Assembly (NCBI GenBank): GCA_964472505.1
Contig: CAYYQW010000102.1
Location: forward strand, 1 to 10,336
DNA length: 10,336 bases
DNA from: JAYEIA01 sp964472505
Lineage (GTDB): Bacteria; Bacteroidota; Bacteroidia; Bacteroidales; JAADGE01
Direction of reading: 5' to 3'
Shown here: in pieces, positions 6,113 to 10,336 of the stretch
How positions within the stretch are numbered: position 1 is the first letter of the stretch
Layout: each line of letters opens with the position of its first letter
Notes under the pieces: model-generated
What the model was told of the DNA's origin: nothing
Seen by the model: the letters and a program-made list of their open reading frames with translations, nothing else
Databases searched by the model: none
Translations under genes and position numbers: made by a program

Positions 6113-7045
6113 TTAGTTAATTCTTACTGTATCAATGGTAGAGTTATAACCGCAAAAGATACCGTATCCGTTGTTAATATTATTATAGACTTCTTGTTGA
6201 TTAGTAAACGGGTTGTTTGAGTTCAAATAATATTCTCTTAAAGTTTTCTGATATAAAAAGTACTCTTTACTAAGGCTTTTCACTACTATATAAAACTCTT
6301 CAAAATCTTTATTGTGTATGTCTATTCCCGAGTCTATAAATACATTTATTTCCTTTGATTCTCCATTAAATAATTCATCTGAAATTAAATAACCCGTATT
6401 TCTTTGATAGCTTGGTATTGCATCACTATCATTAATTTCAAACATAATTTTGCTTTCATAAAGTGTATCGGTGAAATTGCCTGTAAAAAAATCAGAAAAT
6501 GTAAAATTCGCATTATAAAAAAAATCAATTGCGTAATAATTTTCTTCTAAAGGATTGTCTTCTATTGAAAGGGATATATTACAGTCCAGCGAGTACCCCC
6601 ACATCATAGTGTTTTCGTCTAAAATAATATTGTTTGCAGAAATACGGCTAATTGTCGGTCTTTCGGGTATGCGGGTTTCTGCATTTACGGCATTATAATT
6701 CGGATTGCCGGTTTCAATTTTGATACTGTCGTTTTCCGTAAATTCAAACTCATCATTAGAATAAAAACCAAGTTCGTATTCTTCTTCAGGCTGTGTATAT
6801 TTGTCAGCAAAGCCTAAAAAAGTATTATTTTTGTAAACTTCAATTTGTATGTTTTCTTCAGATTCAAAATTTATGGTGTCGGTTGGAGAAATTGTTTTAC
6901 TGAGAAAAATTTTAAATGTACTGTCAGGATGAATTTGTGCATTGACAACTAATGCTTCTTTAGGTTTTTCATAATCAAAAACAACTTTTTTTTCGCATGA
7001 AAAAAGAAGCAAAGCTGTTATCAATGTATAAATGATATGTTTCAT
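6113..7045 (-). CDS. DUF4249-type outer-membrane lipoprotein (module B)
   Basis: This is a 310-residue predicted lipoprotein. The signal peptide ends in LLFSC with Cys17 lipidated, followed by EKKVVFDYEKP. DUF4249 features are the first strand ALVVNAQIHPDS, an acidic middle region with IQIEVYKN, the IPERPTISRI linker, and the C-terminal signature in which NPFTNQQEVYNNI is followed by NNGYGIFCGYN, close to the family pattern of an xNIxNGxGIFxGY ending. Its ATG lies 3 bases after the stop of the upstream receptor, so the two are almost certainly co-transcribed and perhaps translationally coupled. It is the last gene before repeat array 2, and no clear terminator hairpin other than the array follows. 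It is more acidic and longer than its counterpart at 3266-4129, and their similarity is mostly positional. A partner role for the receptor is inferred from context. Confidence 0.88.
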   Translation of the reverse strand: MKHIIYTLITALLLFSCEKKVVFDYEKPKEALVVNAQIHPDSTFKIFLSKTISPTDTINFESEENIQIEVYKNNTFLGFADKYTQPEEEYELGFYSNDEFEFTENDSIKIETGNPNYNAVNAETRIPERPTISRISANNIILDENTMMWGYSLDCNISLSIEDNPLEENYYAIDFFYNANFTFSDFFTGNFTDTLYESKIMFEINDSDAIPSYQRNTGYLISDELFNGESKEINVFIDSGIDIHNKDFEEFYIVVKSLSKEYFLYQKTLREYYLNSNNPFTNQQEVYNNINNGYGIFCGYNSTIDTVRIN

Positions 7046-7048
7046 GAT

Positions 7049-9496
7049 TTAAAATTTAAAGCTGTATGAAATGGTAGGCATTACAGGGAACAGAGAAACG
7101 GTACGAAACTCACCTGATGCATCCAAGTTTCCGGAAGCATCACTGTTGTAAGCATAAACCAAATAATACGGATTGTGATGATTATAGGCGTTATAAAGCC
7201 CAATATTAAATGTTCTTATGCCTCTTTTCTTTTGTTTTGTCATTGTTAAATTAATATCTAACCTATGATAAGCCGGAAGACGGTATGCATTTTTTTCGCT
7301 GAATATAAATAGTTCGGTTTTATCTCTGTAGTGAGTGGTTTGCCCGGGAAAGCTTATCGGAAGGCCGTCACCGTAGAAAGACCATCCGGTTCGATCCGGC
7401 GGGTACAAAACAGAGGGATAAACTGCCACAGGTAAGGTGAGTGCGTTACCTGTACCATAGACCCAGTTTGTCGATAATGTTATGTTTTCTTTTATTTTGT
7501 AGGTCAAATTCACAGAAATATCATGGGTTCTGTCATATTTATAAACATATTCCTTTCCCTTATTTATTTCATCAAATTGTCGGGTTGACCGTGATAAGGT
7601 ATAAGCAAAGTTAATATTCAACCTATTAGTTTTTTTATTTATCGAAATTTCTGCACCGTATGCTTTCCCGTTGCCTTCGGTATATACTTTATCATCCCAG
7701 TTTTGATCTTCAATAAAATAACTTGTATTATCTGTATATGTGATAAGATTACTAATTTTTTTATGATAAACTTCTATGCTCAGGCTTATTTCGGCGGGCA
7801 TTTTTGTGTAATAACCCACAGTATATTGCCGGGCCTTTTGCGGAGCAATTTTTGATGTCGGCGGAACCCAAATATCTGTCGGTAAGCCGATATTTGAGTT
7901 TGTGAGCAAATGCAAATACTGTTGGGCATGGGTATAGCCTGCTTTAACTGAGTTGTTAGAGTTAATGATAAAAATACCTGATAATCTCGGTTCTATTGAG
8001 TAATAGCTTGTATCTTCCACATGGAATAGCGAAAAATTTACTCCCCCGTTAAATTTAAGGTTTTCAGATGCTTTGAGATGATTTTCAATATAGTATCTGA
8101 ATTCTTTTGCCATTATTTCACGACTGCCGGTTTCATCAAGCACTTCGTTTCCTTCTTCATTAAAAGCATGTGTTTTTATACCGGGCAGAAAGTTATGAAT
8201 TACCGCATTAAATCCGGTTTTCAGGAAATATTGTGTATTTATATAATAGTCTAAATTTAAGCTAAGCCCAAAGTCATTTATTTTTGAAGAATATTTTAGT
8301 TGATTATATTGCTCAATAGTATCGCCTTCCGCAGCAGAACTTAATTGAGATAAATAATTATTTGTCAGATTGTAATAAGAATAGTATAAATTGGCATTAA
8401 AGAACAAGTTTTTGGAGAAGATGTGACTGTGGCGAAGATTCAAGAGTCTGTTTTTCCAATATAAATCTCTTCTGTCATTAATAAAAAATTCATTGTTTTC
8501 ATTCGTTCTCTCTGATTGATATGAGCTGTAATAATTGTCTTTTCCGGAATACCAGCTTAAATACAAACGATCTTTGGAAGACAACTTCCAATTAATTTTT
8601 GCGGTTATATCATAAAAAAAATAACCGGCTGATACTTGGTCATTATCTTTTTTAGAAACAAAATAGTAATACGGACGTAAAAAAGCATCAATATAGGTAC
8701 GTCTTGCAGACAGCAGAAAAGAAGCGGTATCCTTTTTTATCGGACCTTCAATCATGGCTTTTGATGAGATAAGGCCGACCGATATATTTCCTGAATGTTT
8801 CTTTAAATTTCCTTCTTTCATTCTGATATCTAATACCGAAGACAAGCGTCCGCCGTAGCTTGCCGGAAAGCCGCCTTTTATTACTTTTATGTTGTTTATC
8901 GCATCATCGTTGAACACTGACATAAAACCGAATAAATGAGATACATTGTAAAGCGGTACACCGTCTAATAAAAAAAGATTTTGATCCGGACTGCCGCCGC
9001 GTACATACAGTCCGGTGGTGCCTTCATTGCCGGATTGTATTCCGGCAACACTTTGTATTGCTTTTAAAATGTCGGATTCTCCTCCAAAAACCGGCATTAT
9101 TTTTAAATCTTTAACATTCAGATTGATTGTATTTATTTCAGTTTCGGTTATAATACTACTTTTTCCGGTAACGGTTATTTCTTCCAGTTCGTTTGCTGCA
9201 TTTAGGTTGAAGTTTACGGCAGTATCCGAAGCAGCAATAATCAGTTTTTCCTCCGCATTATAACCAACGTAAGAAGCAATTAAGCTTGTCTTGGAAGTTG
9301 TTTTTATGCTGTAATATCCGTATGCATTTGTTTTTGTTGTATTGCCGGTTCCGGTGTCTTTTATATATGCGCCTATTAGCGCTTCATTAGATTGTTGGTC
9401 ATATACATAGCCGTAAACCGTAACTTTTTGTGCAGATGACGAATAAGAAAGGCAGCAAAAGAAAATAAATAGCGTTATTAATGTTTTTCTGTTCAA
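7049..9496 (-). CDS. TonB-dependent outer-membrane receptor (module B)
   Basis: This gene encodes an 815-residue predicted TonB-dependent transporter. A signal peptide (1-22, ending SSSAQ) is followed by a carboxypeptidase-regulatory-like domain (about 25-100, with NAYGYYSI and ASYVGYN). A TonB-box-like EEITVTG is at 105-111. The plug (about 128-226) contains GLYVRGGSPDQNLFLLDGVP and GFPASYGGRLSSVL, and the barrel ends in SYSFKF. The start is a TTG at 9496: no in-frame ATG lies in the 30-odd bases upstream, and the next internal Met would lose the signal peptide. A TAAATTTG box sits 21 bases upstream. The gene is followed after 3 bases by a DUF4249 lipoprotein. It is a clear paralogue of the receptor at 919-3240, with matching plug, barrel end and IYNAYN/LYNAYN motifs, but is about 40 residues longer. 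There is no SusC signature and no secretin/STN domain, so no anti-sigma signalling is expected. The ligand is unknown. Confidence 0.95.
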   Translation of the reverse strand: MNRKTLITLFIFFCCLSYSSSAQKVTVYGYVYDQQSNEALIGAYIKDTGTGNTTKTNAYGYYSIKTTSKTSLIASYVGYNAEEKLIIAASDTAVNFNLNAANELEEITVTGKSSIITETEINTINLNVKDLKIMPVFGGESDILKAIQSVAGIQSGNEGTTGLYVRGGSPDQNLFLLDGVPLYNVSHLFGFMSVFNDDAINNIKVIKGGFPASYGGRLSSVLDIRMKEGNLKKHSGNISVGLISSKAMIEGPIKKDTASFLLSARRTYIDAFLRPYYYFVSKKDNDQVSAGYFFYDITAKINWKLSSKDRLYLSWYSGKDNYYSSYQSERTNENNEFFINDRRDLYWKNRLLNLRHSHIFSKNLFFNANLYYSYYNLTNNYLSQLSSAAEGDTIEQYNQLKYSSKINDFGLSLNLDYYINTQYFLKTGFNAVIHNFLPGIKTHAFNEEGNEVLDETGSREIMAKEFRYYIENHLKASENLKFNGGVNFSLFHVEDTSYYSIEPRLSGIFIINSNNSVKAGYTHAQQYLHLLTNSNIGLPTDIWVPPTSKIAPQKARQYTVGYYTKMPAEISLSIEVYHKKISNLITYTDNTSYFIEDQNWDDKVYTEGNGKAYGAEISINKKTNRLNINFAYTLSRSTRQFDEINKGKEYVYKYDRTHDISVNLTYKIKENITLSTNWVYGTGNALTLPVAVYPSVLYPPDRTGWSFYGDGLPISFPGQTTHYRDKTELFIFSEKNAYRLPAYHRLDINLTMTKQKKRGIRTFNIGLYNAYNHHNPYYLVYAYNSDASGNLDASGEFRTVSLFPVMPTISYSFKF

Positions 9497-9516
9497 AATA
9501 TATATTTTATTGTTTG

Positions 9517-9524
9517 CAAATTTA
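9517..9524 (-). promoter_or_regulatory. Candidate Bacteroidota -7 promoter box for receptor B operon
   Basis: TAAATTTG on the minus strand matches the Bacteroidota -7 consensus TAnnTTTG. It lies between the terminator at 9553-9580 and the TTG start at 9496, giving a predicted leader of only about a dozen bases. The upstream -33 region is T-rich but lacks a clear TTG. Position and match support it, but AT-rich DNA gives chance hits. Confidence 0.45.
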
Positions 9525-9552
9525 AAAACACTTGAATATATAAAAAATGATG

Positions 9553-9580
9553 AAAAGCATCCTTTTTACAGGATGCTTTT
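9553..9580 (-). terminator. Intrinsic terminator after lipoprotein gene B
   Basis: The arms AAAAGCATCC (9553-9562) and GGATGCTTTT (9571-9580) are a perfect 10-bp stem with an 8-base loop. It begins 22 bases after the lipoprotein stop at 9603. On the minus strand the 3' arm ends in TTTT and is followed by CATCATTTTTT, a good T-tract. The stem can work in both directions, but no convergent gene is present. Confidence 0.85.
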
Positions 9581-9602
9581 TAAAATAATTAGCTTCTAAT
9601 TT

Positions 9603-10265
9603 TTATTTGGTATCTTCATAATAGAACTTAGGATCAAAAGTGCCGCCCCACCGGGTAGTTACTTTTATGGCCATCTTATAGAAACTGCTGCTCGGATAGC
9701 AACCGACATAACAGTCCTCGCATTTAAGTTTTGCATTTACCAACCAGCTGTAAAACCAATCGGATCCTTCCCAAAGAACTCCAATTTTTGCTCTTATCGA
9801 GCCTGATGAGTTTGTCTTTTTTACAGAAGCCCCATAAACCCCATTTGCTGAATATGCAAAATCGGTATAGGCTTTGCTCCCCCCTGCATCGTGTTTAACT
9901 TTGAACCCTTTTGCAGCTTTGGGCAGTTTAACATTTGTTACATCAATCCAAACAGAGGGCTTGTCATTCAAAAGGCTATCGTTTTCATACCTTACATCAG
10001 CATTGCCGGTTTGATTCATTTCAGGCAAAGTATATATTGGTATAATCTTTACGTTCTTCGGGAAATTGGCTTTGTCATCCGTAAAAACCGTGATTTTTGC
10101 AGAGGTATTCTCTTTTGTTGTATAATCAATTGTTGTCGAATACTCATATTCAGGTAATACAGATATACTTTCATTGTTTGTATCTACAAGTTCAGTTTTT
10201 TCTTTTGTACATGAAAATGTGAAAAGTACTAACATACTCAAGATAATAATGCTAAATTGTTTCAT
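9603..10265 (-). CDS. Small secreted lipoprotein of unknown function, CxxCxxxC motif (module B)
   Basis: This 220-residue protein matches no family I recognise. Residues 1-18 are a lipoprotein signal with Cys19 as the likely lipidated residue; FTFSC is an atypical lipobox but the kind common in Bacteroidota. The mature part is beta-rich with short polar stretches. It has SVWIDVTNVKLPKAAKGFKV near 104-123, an aromatic WEGSDWFYSW (165-174), and C182-E-D-C185-Y-V-G-C189. Three cysteines could give one disulfide plus a free Cys, or bind a ligand. The start region (MKQF; TELVD after the Cys) and leader match the gene at 4305-5192, whereas the remainder does not align by eye. It has its own terminator, so its link to the receptor operon behind it is by position only. 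Confidence 0.83.
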   Translation of the reverse strand: MKQFSIIILSMLVLFTFSCTKEKTELVDTNNESISVLPEYEYSTTIDYTTKENTSAKITVFTDDKANFPKNVKIIPIYTLPEMNQTGNADVRYENDSLLNDKPSVWIDVTNVKLPKAAKGFKVKHDAGGSKAYTDFAYSANGVYGASVKKTNSSGSIRAKIGVLWEGSDWFYSWLVNAKLKCEDCYVGCYPSSSFYKMAIKVTTRWGGTFDPKFYYEDTK

Positions 10266-10336
10266 TTTATTGTATATTTTGATTAAGAATAAATGTTAAA
10301 AAAAGGATAATACAAAGCCGCCCAAAATTTCTTTAC
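10266..10336 (-). promoter_or_regulatory. Conserved leader upstream of lipoprotein gene B (cut by window edge)
   Basis: This is the second copy of the leader at 5193-5287. TAAAGAAATTTTGGGCGGC lies at 10317-10335, and a 22-base identical block (10253-10274) covers the ATG. Between them ATCCTTTT and TTATTCTT are also kept. The other half of the hairpin seen in leader A would lie beyond the right edge, so its presence here cannot be judged. Confidence 0.65.

Overview
The window is AT-rich DNA from a member of the Bacteroidota. The evidence is two TonB-dependent receptors with an N-terminal carboxypeptidase-regulatory-like domain, two DUF4249-type lipoproteins, A-rich sequence rather than Shine-Dalgarno sites before the starts, and one TAnnTTTG-type promoter box. 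All six credible genes lie on the minus strand. The genus cannot be told from the sequence.

Read in the direction of transcription (right to left), the window is two versions of one module. Module B: a conserved leader (partly cut by the right edge), a small lipoprotein of unknown function (9603-10265), a terminator hairpin (9553-9580), a TonB-dependent receptor (7049-9496), a DUF4249 lipoprotein 3 bases downstream (6113-7045), and a hairpin-repeat array (about 5465-6066). Module A: the same leader (5193-5287), a second, different small lipoprotein (4305-5192), a hairpin (4228-4264), a DUF4249 lipoprotein (3266-4129), a receptor (919-3240) and a second hairpin-repeat array (about 16-727). The receptor and DUF4249 genes are in opposite order in the two modules. 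The two leading lipoproteins share leader, start region and signal peptide, but their mature parts look unrelated.

The receptors should sit in the outer membrane and import an unidentified ligand using TonB/ExbBD energy, with the DUF4249 lipoproteins as probable surface partners. They lack the paired SusC/SusD layout, so glycan import should not be assumed. The substrate cannot be read from the sequence.

The most unusual content is non-coding. The two arrays hold twelve copies of a short bulged hairpin in both orientations. All twelve have a GNCC tetranucleotide at the 5' foot and an unpaired G at the same two places. The seven-base core occurs in two mutually inverted forms that keep pairing. 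This architecture resembles REP/BIME elements moved by RAYT (Y1-type TnpA_REP) transposases, although no such transposase is encoded here. Two copies carry a nested insert in the loop. A separate 15-bp perfect-stem hairpin lies inside each array, and about 360 bp of the arrays is nearly identical between copies.
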